Source: an uncultured Caulobacteraceae bacterium | GTDB lineage: Bacteria; Pseudomonadota; Alphaproteobacteria; Caulobacterales; Caulobacteraceae | Assembly (NCBI GenBank): GCA_903872075.1 | Contig: CAIQJF010000035.1 | Span: 1 to 64,000, forward strand | DNA length: 64,000 nucleotides | Direction: 5' to 3' | Shown here: positions 27,478 to 36,322 of the stretch, piece after piece | Layout: every line of letters begins with the position of its first letter | How positions within the stretch are numbered: the stretch's first letter is position 1 | Position numbers and translations under genes: made by a program | Notes under the pieces: generated by a model | The model's input: only the letters and a program-made list of their open reading frames with translations | The model's database searches: none | Told to the model about the DNA's origin: nothing

Positions 27478-28375
27478 CGGCTCGGTCTCCTGTGGTGAAC
27501 GCGGTCCATGCGGCGAGCACGGCGTGCGCCTGCTTCAGATGCGGCATATCGAGCATCTTGCCATCCAGGCCCACCACGCCGACGCCAGGCGTCGCCGCGA
27601 ACGCCGCGACCACCCGCCGGGCATGGTCAGCCTCGGCGACCGATGGGGTGAAAGACTCGTTGATCGGCCTCACCTGTGCGGGATGGATCGCGATGCGGCC
27701 GGTGAACCCTTCGGCCCGCGCCCTGCGGCAGGACTCGCGCAGGCCGGCCTCGTCGCTGAAGTCGACATGAAGGGTCTCTATCGCCTGCACGCCGGCGGCA
27801 TGGGCGGCCAGCAAGGTGAGGGATCGCGCCAGGCGATAGGTGAACGCCCATCCGCCCTCCGGATCGAGATTTGTGCTGGCGCCGACGGCGGCGCTCAGAT
27901 CCTCGGCGCCCCAGGTCAGCCCGCGAAGACGGGTCAGGCCTGCGCCAGCGTAGTCGCCCAGGCGAAATGGCGCCGCCGCTGTCTCCGTCGCGACCGGAAG
28001 AATCCCGACGGATCCAGGCTCGAGGCCAGCCTGGACCTCAAGCGCGTCCAGATAGTGTGAGAGTCGACGCACCTCTGCGGGACCGTCGGCCTTGGGGATC
28101 ATGATCCCGTCAGGATCGCCCGCGACCACGGCGGCGAGGTCGGCCAGGGCGTAGCCGCTATCGAGCGGGTTGATCCGCACCCACAGCTCCGTCGCCCGGG
28201 CGCCTCGCGGCCTCTCCGCCAGATAGGCCGACACCAAGGGGCGAGCGCCGGCTTTGTTCTCCGGCGCCACCGAGTCTTCAAGGTCCAGGATCAGGGCGTC
28301 CGCGCCGGCCGCGTCGCCCTTGGCCAGCTTGCGTGGGCTGTCGCCGGGGACGAACAGCAGGGAGCGCAAGGTCAC
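27470..28375 (-). CDS. CoA-ester lyase, HpcH/HpaI-CitE family
   Basis: A 301-residue aldolase-type lyase related to malyl-CoA/citramalyl-CoA lyases. Key segments are [30 protein letters not shown] (metal-binding acidic region), [20 protein letters not shown] and [17 protein letters not shown]. It uses Mg2+ to cleave or form a C-C bond in a 3-hydroxyacyl-CoA-type substrate. GTG 28375 overlaps the MaoC stop in GTGA. A paired MaoC hydratase and CoA-lyase suggests the mesaconyl-CoA/methylmalyl-CoA or citramalyl-CoA type of reaction sequence. Confidence 0.88.
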   Translation of the reverse strand: MTLRSLLFVPGDSPRKLAKGDAAGADALILDLEDSVAPENKAGARPLVSAYLAERPRGARATELWVRINPLDSGYALADLAAVVAGDPDGIMIPKADGPAEVRRLSHYLDALEVQAGLEPGSVGILPVATETAAAPFRLGDYAGAGLTRLRGLTWGAEDLSAAVGASTNLDPEGGWAFTYRLARSLTLLAAHAAGVQAIETLHVDFSDEAGLRESCRRARAEGFTGRIAIHPAQVRPINESFTPSVAEADHARRVVAAFAATPGVGVVGLDGKMLDMPHLKQAHAVLAAWTAFTTGDRADE

Positions 28376-28839
28376 GGCTGTGGTTTCTTGCGCTGCAAAC
28401 CTGAGCGCCTGCAGTGCGCCACAAGCTCACCGTGCTGGTTGTAGGCCCGGTGCAGGAAGGTCACGATGCCCTGGTCCGGGCGAGACTTGCTTTCGCGCAG
28501 ATCCACCACCTCGGTTTCGACCCGCAGGGTGTCGCCGTGAAACAGCGGCTTGGGGAAGCGGACCTCGTCCCATCCCAGATTGGCCACGGCCGTGCCCAAC
28601 GTGGTGTCGCCCACCGAGATGCCCACCATCAGGCCCAAGGTGAAGACGCTGTTCACCAGCCGCTGGCCGAATTCCGTTTCCGTGCGGCAGTACTCCTCGT
28701 CCAGGTGGAGCAGAGCCGGATTATGGGTCATGGCCGTGAACAGCACATTGTCCGTCTCGGTGATCGTCCGCCGAAGGGCGTGCTTGAACACCTGACCGAC
28801 TTCCAGTTCGTCGAACCACAGTCCAGCCATCGGTTTCAT
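28372..28839 (-). CDS. MaoC-family enoyl-CoA hydratase (mesaconyl-CoA hydratase-like)
   Basis: A 155-residue hot-dog-fold protein. [18 protein letters not shown] holds the usual MaoC hydratase region, and [34 protein letters not shown] is the second conserved block. It likely hydrates an enoyl-CoA and feeds the CoA-lyase next to it. Two in-frame ATGs exist: 28839 and 28830; AAGGGA sits better for the second, so the product may begin at MAGLWFDE. It leads the MaoC / lyase / aldehyde dehydrogenase operon. Confidence 0.88.
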   Translation of the reverse strand: MKPMAGLWFDELEVGQVFKHALRRTITETDNVLFTAMTHNPALLHLDEEYCRTETEFGQRLVNSVFTLGLMVGISVGDTTLGTAVANLGWDEVRFPKPLFHGDTLRVETEVVDLRESKSRPDQGIVTFLHRAYNQHGELVAHCRRSGLQRKKPQP

Positions 28840-28860
28840 CCCTTGTCTCAGATGGCGAGA

Positions 28861-28893
28861 AAGAAAAAGGGCGCCGCGGTGATCGCAGCGCCC
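28861..28893 (-). terminator. Rho-independent terminator of the PQQ dehydrogenase gene
   Basis: On the minus strand a 10-bp stem (GGGCGCTGCG / CGCGGCGCCC, with one G-U pair) closes a 5-base loop and is followed by TTTTTCTT. It starts 18 bases after the stop of the leftward PQQ dehydrogenase gene, and so insulates the MaoC operon from it. Confidence 0.88.
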
Positions 28894-28910
28894 CGATCTC
28901 AGGTTGCGGC

Positions 28911-30998
28911 CTATTTGCTCTCAGTCTGCTCGTGGCGGGCTTCGCCGAGAATGTAGGCGCGGATGTTTTCCACATCGACAGGCTTGAGCCACTTGGCGAA
29001 GCTTACCATGCCCCGGTCGCCCAGAGCGCCGCCGAGCACCACGGCCTGAAGGGCTTCGGGCGATTGCAGCATCGGCGTGTTGCGCAGGTTCGGCAGATAG
29101 TGACCCGAGGCGTTCAGGCTGTGGCAGACCGCGCAGTTGGCGTGGAAGGTCACCTTGCCGGCGGCGGCGTCGCCGTTGGAGCTCAGCGAGGCCAGATCCA
29201 GTGTCCGCTCGGGAGGCTTGGGGAAGGCAGGCGCCTTGTCCGTGCCGCCGATCTTGAACACCAGCAGCCGGCCCGGGAGGCGCGGACGATCGGGCAGCAG
29301 CGACTGAGCCGCCAGCGGCGCGGCGCCGCCATAGCCGACCATGATCGCCACATACTGCTGACCGCCGAGCTCATAGGTCGAGGCGCCGGCGATCACGCCG
29401 TTGCCTGTCTCATAGCTCCACACCAGCTTCCCGTTGTCGGCGTCATAGGCGTTGAAGTGGCCGTCGGCGTCGCCCTGGAAGACCAGGCCGCCGGCCGTGG
29501 CCATCACCCCGGCGTTCCAGAAGTTGGGGTACTGAACCGTCCAGCGGGCTTCCTGTTTGATCGGGTCCCAGGCGATCAGTTCGCCCTTCAGCATGGCCTT
29601 CATCGCCTGACGCTGGGCCTTGTCGTCGGGCAGGGCCCAGATGGCGGTGTCGAGGCCGAGGTTCCAGGCGCCTTCGCGATACTTGTAGTTGGCGTCGACG
29701 CCGTAGAGCTGCGGGACGTCCATGGCCGGGATGAACACCAAGCCACGGCCCGGATCGAACGCCATCGGCTGCCAGTTGTGACCGCCGTACGGGGCCGGGG
29801 ACACCACGGCCGGCTTGTCGCGATAGCGGCCGTCGGCGGTCTCGTTCGGACGGCCGGTCTTCAGGTCGATGCTGGAAGCCCACGTGGTCGTCACGTAGTT
29901 CTTGGCGCTCAGCAGATGGCCGGTGGCGCGGTCGATGACGTAGAAAAAGCCGTTCTTATTGGCCTGCATCACCACCTTGCGCGGCTTGCCGTCGATCGGC
30001 AGCGTCGCGAGCATCAGATGCTGGGTGGCGTCGAAGTCCCAGTTGTCGTCGGGCGTCGGCTGATAGTGCCAGACATACTTCCCGGTGTCGGCGTTGACCG
30101 CGATGATCGAGGACAGGAACAGATTGTCGGACTTGCCGTCCGAACGGTGCACCGCCGACCAGGGCGAGCCGTTGCCGGCGCCGAAGAAGACCAGATTGGA
30201 CTCGGGATCGAAGGTGATCGACTCCCACACCGTGCCGCCGCCGCCGGAGGCCGGAATCTTGCCGCCCCAGGTCTTGGCGGCCTTGCCGGCGAGGATCGGA
30301 TCGGAGGCCGCGCCGTCCGGCTTACCCTTCGGATTCGGCGTCGTGTAGAAGCGCCAGACGAGCTTGCCGGTCTGGCCGTCATAGGCGGAGAGATAGCCGC
30401 GCACGCCGTACTCGGCCCCGCCATTGCCGATCAGGATCTTACCCTTCACCACGCGCGGCGCGCCGGTGATCGTGTAGGGCTTGGACTGATCCACCGTGAC
30501 CTTGGACCAGATGACCTTGCCGGTCTTGGCGTCGAGGGCGGTCAGGCGCCCGTCGAGCGCGGCGGCGTAGACCTTGCCTTCCCAGACGGCGACGCCGCGG
30601 TTGGCCACATCGCAGCAGGCGGAGAAACCGCGGCGCTTGTCGACCTTGGGATCGTAGGACCACAGCGAACGGCCCGTACGCGCGTCGAAGGCGTAGACCT
30701 TCGACCAGGAAGTCGAGGTGTAGAGCACCCCGTCGATCATCAAGGGCGTCGCCTCCTGACCGCGGTCTGTGTCGAACTCATGGTGCCAGGCGAGGCCGAG
30801 CTTGGACACCGACGCCCGGTCGATTTGCTTGAGGGGGCTGAAGCGCTGATCGCCGTAGGTGCGACCGGTGGTCAGCCAGGAGCCCGGCTCCGAGCCCGCG
30901 TTCGTCAGGCGCTGTGTGGTCACAACGCTGCCCGGCCCGTAGGCCGCCAGTGTCAGGCATGCCGCCGCCGCCAGTCCCAACCCCGTCCAAACCTTCAT
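28911..30998 (-). CDS. PQQ-dependent alcohol dehydrogenase with C-terminal cytochrome c
   Basis: A periplasmic quinohaemoprotein of 695 residues. A signal peptide ([19 protein letters not shown]) precedes an eight-blade PQQ propeller with [14 protein letters not shown] and an adjacent Cys-Cys pair (FSACCDV) of the type that forms the disulfide ring near PQQ. A cytochrome c domain follows with the haem motif CAVCH near the C-terminus. Such enzymes oxidise primary or secondary alcohols and pass electrons to the respiratory chain. No PQQ biosynthesis genes are in the window. ATG 30998 is chosen for the signal peptide; the frame extends to 31112 without it. Confidence 0.93.
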   Translation of the reverse strand: MKVWTGLGLAAAACLTLAAYGPGSVVTTQRLTNAGSEPGSWLTTGRTYGDQRFSPLKQIDRASVSKLGLAWHHEFDTDRGQEATPLMIDGVLYTSTSWSKVYAFDARTGRSLWSYDPKVDKRRGFSACCDVANRGVAVWEGKVYAAALDGRLTALDAKTGKVIWSKVTVDQSKPYTITGAPRVVKGKILIGNGGAEYGVRGYLSAYDGQTGKLVWRFYTTPNPKGKPDGAASDPILAGKAAKTWGGKIPASGGGGTVWESITFDPESNLVFFGAGNGSPWSAVHRSDGKSDNLFLSSIIAVNADTGKYVWHYQPTPDDNWDFDATQHLMLATLPIDGKPRKVVMQANKNGFFYVIDRATGHLLSAKNYVTTTWASSIDLKTGRPNETADGRYRDKPAVVSPAPYGGHNWQPMAFDPGRGLVFIPAMDVPQLYGVDANYKYREGAWNLGLDTAIWALPDDKAQRQAMKAMLKGELIAWDPIKQEARWTVQYPNFWNAGVMATAGGLVFQGDADGHFNAYDADNGKLVWSYETGNGVIAGASTYELGGQQYVAIMVGYGGAAPLAAQSLLPDRPRLPGRLLVFKIGGTDKAPAFPKPPERTLDLASLSSNGDAAAGKVTFHANCAVCHSLNASGHYLPNLRNTPMLQSPEALQAVVLGGALGDRGMVSFAKWLKPVDVENIRAYILGEARHEQTESK

Positions 30999-31153
30999 GT
31001 CCGCTCGCTCCATCGCCTGGGTGCATCCCCGGTCTGACGCGGGGTTGCACGCCATGGACATCAGGGCGGCGCGATTTTCAAGGGGGCGTCCGGTGGCGGT
31101 CGGGCCCGCCATGGCTCACACTATGCGGCATCTGATTCGTAATCGAGGTCGCG

Positions 31154-31327
31154 ATGAGTCGCCGATCGACATCTTTCAAACCCCTGGGGTTCGAGCTTGC
31201 GCCGGGCTATGCGGCGATCACCGAGCTGTCACGCCGCCGTCGGCGGCGCGCAACGCCGACCCTGCTGCTTCTGGCCCTTCCCGTTCTGGCGGCCGCCGGC
31301 GGCGCCGTCGCCTGGCTGGTGCGTTAG
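31154..31327 (+). CDS. Small single-pass membrane protein, 57 residues
   Basis: A short frame begins at ATG 31154 with GAGG about 6 bases upstream. The product has a polar N-terminus (MSRRSTSFKPLGFELAPGYA), six arginines in a row, then one hydrophobic helix rich in Leu and Ala (LLLLALPVLAAAGGAVAWLV) and a terminal Arg. The Arg cluster before the helix predicts a cytoplasmic N-terminus. It ends 13 bases before the convergent sulfotransferase gene. No family is recognised. The good ribosome site and clean membrane segment make it a plausible gene. Confidence 0.55.
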   Translation: MSRRSTSFKPLGFELAPGYAAITELSRRRRRRATPTLLLLALPVLAAAGGAVAWLVR

Positions 31328-31340
31328 TCCGCGCGATGTC

Positions 31341-33338
31341 TCATCGCCGATAGTCGGTCAACGCGTCTCCCAGAGCCGCCTTGAGCGGGCCAAGCCAGGG
31401 GGCGAATTGCCGCCACTGGTCGAGGCTGTCGCGGAAGATCGGCTGGCGAACCTGCTCGGAGCTCGGGGTCCGCACGCTGCGTTTGGTCTTGTGGAAATCG
31501 ATGCAGGAGGCCTCGAAGGGCAGGTCGCAGTGAGCGAGTAGCCGCCGGACGCTGACTTCCAGGTCGTCCACCACGTCTTCGTGCTGCACCCGCAAGACCC
31601 GGCCGGGCAGGACCTCGTCCCAATGCCGCATGAGCTCAAGGTAGGTGCGGTAGTATCGCGCGATGTCCTCGACGCTGTAGGTGAACTCCTGGCCCTGGGC
31701 GAACAGCTGTTTAAGATTGCTGAAACAGCAGGCCATGGGCTCGCGCCGGGCGTCGATGATCCTGGCGTTCGGCAGCATCAGGTGGATGAGGCCGATATGG
31801 CGAAAATTGTTCGGCATCTTGTCGATGAAGAACGGCCTTTCCCCGCGATAGACGCGCGTATCGGCGAGGTAACGTTCGCCCAGAGCGCGCGCGTCTGACT
31901 CCGTCAGATCGGCCAACGCTCCCGGGTACCGGGGATTGTCGAGATCGGGATTGGGACCCTGGAGTTCCAGAACGATTCTCTGGACGTCGGCCAGTTCCTG
32001 CGTGCCCTCCACCTGCGAATGCGAGGCCAGGATCTGCTCCAACAGGGTCGAGCCTGACCGCGGCAGTCCCAGAATGAAGATGGGATCGGGTCGTGGATCG
32101 CCCCAGCCTGCGCGTGTGGCGAAAAAGCCCGCTGTGCAAACCTCGATCTGTTGACGCGTGTTAGTTTCGATGATCTCCGGACGGTAGCGGCTGTCGGCGC
32201 GCTTCAGGGCGTTGCCGCGCTCGTAGTAGGTCCAGGACTCCGCTGTCTGGCCTCGATCCTCAAGGGCCTTGCCCAGGGCGAAGCAGAGATGCTGGCGATC
32301 CACCAGCGCGGTGGTCGCGGCCGCCTCTCTCGCCCGCATCTCCGTGAGTTCCGCGTCGCTGAAACTGTAGCGTTTCAGATTGGCGAGGCTCCAATAGGCG
32401 TCGCCGAAGTCGGGGCGCGCCGCCGCCGCCGCGCGGTAGGAGGCGATCGCCTCATCGGTCTCGCCGACCGTCTTCAGCGCGTGCGCCAGCCACAGGCGGA
32501 CGTCGGCCGAACCCGGCGCATCGGCCAGCATGCCACGGTAGATGGTGATCGCCCGCAGGTTGTCGCCCAGTCCCACCGCCGCGGTCGCGGCGTGCATGCG
32601 GTAGTCGAGATTGGCCGGATCGAGCGTGCGGAGCTCTTCGATCACCGCGCTCGCCTTGGCATACTTGTGGCGGCTGACGAGGCACTGAGCGTATTCGCCG
32701 CGGGCGGCGCGGTGATCGGGGGCCATGGCGAGCACCGCCTCCAGGAGGACCTCCGCGTCGTCGAGCACATCGCGGGCCATGGCTATTTTCGCCAGCAGGC
32801 GCATGGCTTCGAGGTGGTCGCCGTGGCTCAGCAGGAACGACCGCACGGCGTGTTCTGCGGGGCCCAGTTCCCCATCATGGAAGAGGGCCGTGGCGGAAAC
32901 CAAGGTCGGCGGCAGGGCCTTCAGGGTCGCCACGTGCGCACTGGCTATGGCGGCCTTTTCGGCATCGCCGACGATGCGATAGACGCCCTCGAGCGCCCGC
33001 CAGCTCATTTGCAGGGCGGGGTTGAGGTTGACCGCGAGCAACAGCGCCTCCGTCGCGGTCGCTGCATCCTTGAGCTGGACGAAGCAGAGGCCACGTTCTT
33101 CGTGCAGGCGGCTGAAGCGAGGCTGAATAGACGCGAGGCGATCCAGGATCGCGAGGGCCTCCGGCACGTGGCGAAGTCGCCGACGGGCGTTCGCGGCGAT
33201 CAGCAGCAGATCTCGGTTCTCGGGGTAGCGGACGAGAAGGGCCTCCGCACCCTCGGCGGCTTGCGCGAGCTGGTCGGTCTGGGCCAGACGTTTGAGGCGG
33301 CTGACGTCGGCTTCGACGGAAAGTTCAGCGGTATCCAT
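31341..33338 (-). CDS. TPR-repeat sulfotransferase
   Basis: A protein of about 665 residues. The N-terminal two thirds are tetratricopeptide-type helical repeats (e.g. KRLAQTDQLAQAAEGAEALL, YRAAAAARPDFGDAYWSLA). The C-terminal third is a PAPS-dependent sulfotransferase with the 5'-phosphosulfate loop ILGLPRSGSTLLEQILASH, FIDKMPNNFRHIGL, and the 3'-phosphate site region DARREPMACCFSN. ATG 33338 is chosen over a TTG at 33347. It lies 65 bases downstream of a TonB receptor on the same strand, a pairing often seen in Caulobacterales and sphingomonads. A second TPR-sulfotransferase is at 50201-52012. Confidence 0.88.
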   Translation of the reverse strand: MDTAELSVEADVSRLKRLAQTDQLAQAAEGAEALLVRYPENRDLLLIAANARRRLRHVPEALAILDRLASIQPRFSRLHEERGLCFVQLKDAATATEALLLAVNLNPALQMSWRALEGVYRIVGDAEKAAIASAHVATLKALPPTLVSATALFHDGELGPAEHAVRSFLLSHGDHLEAMRLLAKIAMARDVLDDAEVLLEAVLAMAPDHRAARGEYAQCLVSRHKYAKASAVIEELRTLDPANLDYRMHAATAAVGLGDNLRAITIYRGMLADAPGSADVRLWLAHALKTVGETDEAIASYRAAAAARPDFGDAYWSLANLKRYSFSDAELTEMRAREAAATTALVDRQHLCFALGKALEDRGQTAESWTYYERGNALKRADSRYRPEIIETNTRQQIEVCTAGFFATRAGWGDPRPDPIFILGLPRSGSTLLEQILASHSQVEGTQELADVQRIVLELQGPNPDLDNPRYPGALADLTESDARALGERYLADTRVYRGERPFFIDKMPNNFRHIGLIHLMLPNARIIDARREPMACCFSNLKQLFAQGQEFTYSVEDIARYYRTYLELMRHWDEVLPGRVLRVQHEDVVDDLEVSVRRLLAHCDLPFEASCIDFHKTKRSVRTPSSEQVRQPIFRDSLDQWRQFAPWLGPLKAALGDALTDYRR

Positions 33339-33353
33339 GGGCCTCAAATGGCG

Positions 33354-33377
33354 GGGTCGGGCGTCGTCACCCGACCC
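33354..33377 (-). other. Perfect 8-bp inverted repeat between receptor and sulfotransferase genes
   Basis: GGGTCGGG and CCCGACCC are separated by 8 bases. No T-run follows on the minus strand, so it is not a standard terminator. It could damp read-through or protect the 3' end of the receptor mRNA, giving less sulfotransferase than receptor. Confidence 0.5.
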
Positions 33378-33403
33378 ACTCTATTACCCCGAACCGGCGC
33401 CGG

Positions 33404-36079
33404 TTAGAAGCTGGCGCCGACCTTCAACATGATCACACGGGGTCGAATCGGCACTTCGGTCTTGATGAACTGGGCCGACGAGGTGAACACGCTGGCGTTG
33501 GAATTGTTCAGGTTGGTGCCATAGACCTCGGCGAACCAGTTGTCCTTGGAAACGCCGATCGAAGCATCGACGGTGCCATAGGCCGGCTGGTGGTATCTGA
33601 GCAGGGTGGTGGTCGGGATCAGCAAGCCATCGCCGCTGGCGTAAGTGGCGGGCTGGCTCTCCATGCTGCTCACATAGTTGCCGCCGATCGAAACATGCGC
33701 CTTGTAGCTCCCGACGTTCCATTCATAGCGGGCCCGGATATTGCCCTGGAAATCCGGAGAGAACGGCGGCGTGGCGCCCTGCGCGCCGAACGGATTGTTC
33801 AGCGGCGCCAGACCGACGCCCTTGAAGACCGCCTGGGTGATGCACTTGCCGAAGGTCGCACTGGCCGGATTGTTGCTGATCAGACACGGCGAGTTGGCCT
33901 GCACGGCGTGGTTGTAGGACCCCGAACCGGTGAAGGTCAGTCCCTTGGCGACCACCGCGGTGAACTGAGCCTCGAAGCCCTTGACGTTGTAGCTCGGCCC
34001 GTTGAGCGCGAAGGTGGTGTTGCCCAGCACCGTCGGATTGAATTCCAGCAGCTGAACGTTGTCCCAATCCATGTCGTAGGCCGACAGGTTCACCAGCAGT
34101 CGGTGATCGAAGAACTGCGACTTTACGCCGATCTCGTAGTTGGTGAGGTCGTCGGGGGCATAGGCGTTGGGAGTGAGGAACTGCGGCTTGCCGTCGGCGC
34201 CGACGGCCACGCCCTTGTTGAATTTCCGGTTGAAACCGCCCGGACGGAAGCCCTGGGAGAAGGTGAAATAGGCCATGACGTCGGGCGTGATCTTCCAGGA
34301 CAGGTTCGCCCGGCTCTTGAAGCCCGAATAGGTGACATGGTCGTTGTGGCTGGTGATGTTCACGCTGTCGGCGGTACAGCCGTTGGCGACGTTCAGGCAG
34401 TCGGTGCCGGTCTGCATCAGGGTGCCGGTCTCGTATTCGCTGTAGTGGTAATACCGCGTGCCGCCGCTGATGGTCAGCTTGTCGGGAATGATGTCGTAAT
34501 CCACCGAACCGAACACCGCGGCCTGATCGTAGCCGCGCCGCAGGTCAGTGCCGTAGGCCGTCATGTCGCCGCGAATGCTGGGATCGATGGGGTCCGTCCC
34601 CGGGATCGGCACCACGTTGCCGATACAGACTGGTCCCCCGGCCAGCGCGGCCGTGAGGTTCTGCGGGGTGCAGGACTGGATGGTCTTGTAGTTGAAGTTC
34701 ATCAGGTCGAAGATTTTGAACTGTTCGTAGAAGCCGCCGACGATGAACCTCAGCCGCCAGGTATCGGGCGAGGCGATGCGCAGTTCCTGGGTCAGGTGCG
34801 TGGTGTGCACCTTGTCGCGCCAGTAAACGTTCGGTGAGAAGCACTGCGGGGCCGCCGAGCCCCAGCCGGTCGAGCCGCCGGTGCATTCATAGTACATGCC
34901 CCCGCCACTGCGGGAGTAGCCGGTGTAGTCGACCTGCTGGTCGATGTGCCGGTCCATATAGCCGCCTGAATAGACCAGTTTCAGCGGACCGGCCTTGCCG
35001 TTGACCGTCCAGGCCGTGTTGTACCACTTGTCCTTGCTGAAGCTCGGCGAGAACGAGGTCTCCTCAAGCGGCTTCAGCGGCTGGAAGTTGATGCCCACCG
35101 GCTCCTGAGAGGACAGGCCTTCGGCGTCCAGGTTCTGGATCGTTTCGGTGATCAGAACGTCCCAGTCCGGAGCGACATCCCAAAGGAGGGAAACGCGACC
35201 GCCGGAGTACATGGCAGGGTTCTGCGCCTTGCCCGCCACCGCCTGGTTGGTTGACGACGGCGCGGCCGACGACGGCAAGGCGCAGAGGCCCGCGGAGCCG
35301 GCCGGCAGGCCGTTGGGGCACAGCCCGTTCAGCCCGGGGTGGATGTTGAAGTAGAAGTTGCCGAGGTCGCTGTTGCTGCGGTCGAAGTTCGACAGGACGT
35401 TGTCGATGTACCCGCCCTTGCGCTCTTCATAGATCACCGCGCGCACGGCCAGCTTGTCCTGGATGAGCGGGATGTTGACGACGCCCTGAGCGAAATTGTT
35501 GTCGTCGCCATGCGCGGTGAAACCGTAGCCGGCTTCGACCTTGGCCTCGAAGCGGCTGAGCTTGGGCTTGTTGGTGATGTAGCGGACCACGCCCGCCTGG
35601 GCGCCGCCGCCGAACAAGGTGCCTTGCGGGCCCTCGAGAATCTCCACGCGCTCGAGGTCGGCGGCGTAGATGTCGATGTTCCGCGACGGGAACTGCATCG
35701 ACTCTTCGTCGAGATAGATGGCCACGTTCGGGAAGGTGTCTTTGGAGGCGCTCGACTGGCCGCCGTCGAAACCGGTCGAAAGGCCGCGGATGAAGATATT
35801 GCCCTGGCCCGGGCCGTTCTGCGCAAAGGTGACGTTGGGCGTGTACTTGAGCAGGTCGTCGAGGGTCTGCACGTTCTGCTTCTGCAGGGTTTCGCTGGTC
35901 AACGCCTGAACCGTGAGCGGCACCTTCTGGATATTCTCGCTCCGGCGCTGGGAGGTGACGACGATCTCCTCGACTCCGGTTGCCGAGGCGGCGGCGTCGG
36001 ACGTCGCCGCATAGGAGGCGCCGCCGCAGGCGGTGAGCAGCGCGGCGACCGCGCAGGAAACTTTGTATTTGGTTCGCAT
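33404..36079 (-). CDS. TonB-dependent receptor (sphingomonad/Caulobacter type)
   Basis: An 891-residue outer-membrane receptor. A signal peptide (MRTKYKVSCAVAALLTACGG) is followed by a TonB-box-like VEEIVVTSQRR, a plug domain (VPLTVQALTSETLQKQNVQT, then IFIRGLSTGFDGGQSS) and a large barrel with TFSQGFRPGGFNRKF, ending in VGASF. The N-terminal pattern is typical of receptors in catabolic loci of alphaproteobacteria that import organic compounds rather than iron. It is first in a probable pair with the TPR-sulfotransferase and diverges from the DUF5690 transporter. Confidence 0.92.
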   Translation of the reverse strand: MRTKYKVSCAVAALLTACGGASYAATSDAAASATGVEEIVVTSQRRSENIQKVPLTVQALTSETLQKQNVQTLDDLLKYTPNVTFAQNGPGQGNIFIRGLSTGFDGGQSSASKDTFPNVAIYLDEESMQFPSRNIDIYAADLERVEILEGPQGTLFGGGAQAGVVRYITNKPKLSRFEAKVEAGYGFTAHGDDNNFAQGVVNIPLIQDKLAVRAVIYEERKGGYIDNVLSNFDRSNSDLGNFYFNIHPGLNGLCPNGLPAGSAGLCALPSSAAPSSTNQAVAGKAQNPAMYSGGRVSLLWDVAPDWDVLITETIQNLDAEGLSSQEPVGINFQPLKPLEETSFSPSFSKDKWYNTAWTVNGKAGPLKLVYSGGYMDRHIDQQVDYTGYSRSGGGMYYECTGGSTGWGSAAPQCFSPNVYWRDKVHTTHLTQELRIASPDTWRLRFIVGGFYEQFKIFDLMNFNYKTIQSCTPQNLTAALAGGPVCIGNVVPIPGTDPIDPSIRGDMTAYGTDLRRGYDQAAVFGSVDYDIIPDKLTISGGTRYYHYSEYETGTLMQTGTDCLNVANGCTADSVNITSHNDHVTYSGFKSRANLSWKITPDVMAYFTFSQGFRPGGFNRKFNKGVAVGADGKPQFLTPNAYAPDDLTNYEIGVKSQFFDHRLLVNLSAYDMDWDNVQLLEFNPTVLGNTTFALNGPSYNVKGFEAQFTAVVAKGLTFTGSGSYNHAVQANSPCLISNNPASATFGKCITQAVFKGVGLAPLNNPFGAQGATPPFSPDFQGNIRARYEWNVGSYKAHVSIGGNYVSSMESQPATYASGDGLLIPTTTLLRYHQPAYGTVDASIGVSKDNWFAEVYGTNLNNSNASVFTSSAQFIKTEVPIRPRVIMLKVGASF

Positions 36080-36170
36080 GCGGAATCCCCGTTCTGGTGA
36101 AGAGTTGATCCGGCGCGCCGACGTGAGTCTGCGGCGCTTTGCCTGATCTGACGGGGCTTAGCCGGGCCCT

Positions 36171-36205
36171 ATGAACCTTCGGTGACGGTTCGATTGCAGG
36201 TTCAT
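36171..36205. promoter_or_regulatory. 8-bp inverted repeat upstream of the TonB receptor
   Basis: ATGAACCT (36171-36178) and AGGTTCAT (36198-36205) form a perfect inverted repeat with 19 bases between arms, about 90-125 bases upstream of the receptor start. It may be an operator for the divergent receptor/transporter pair. No factor can be named. Confidence 0.3.
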
Positions 36206-36253
36206 GAAGTTCCGCATGCCGATGAGCGGTTCGGAGCTGCTGCTCGCCTGAGT

Positions 36254-36269
36254 GTCACATTCATGTGAC
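36254..36269. promoter_or_regulatory. 16-bp palindrome in the divergent receptor/transporter promoter region
   Basis: GTCACAT-TC-ATGTGAC is a perfect palindrome with 7-base arms. It lies about 55 bases before the transporter start and 175 before the receptor start, a usual place for a repressor or activator site. Symmetry and position are the only evidence. Confidence 0.45.
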
Positions 36270-36322
36270 TATCGACCGATAGCGAGACCGGTCCGCCGAT
36301 CTACACATGAGAGGGCTCCAGC

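Noticed and set aside
28932..31037. A very long open frame on the plus strand opposite the PQQ dehydrogenase gene
   Set aside because: It is the GC-rich codon-position shadow of a well-supported gene. Its translation is rich in Arg, Gly, His and Val without domain motifs, and has no ribosome site.
36254..36269. Reading the GTCACAT-TC-ATGTGAC palindrome as a CRP site
   Set aside because: The half-sites are in inverted order compared with TGTGA-N6-TCACA, and spacing is different. It is kept only as an unnamed palindrome.
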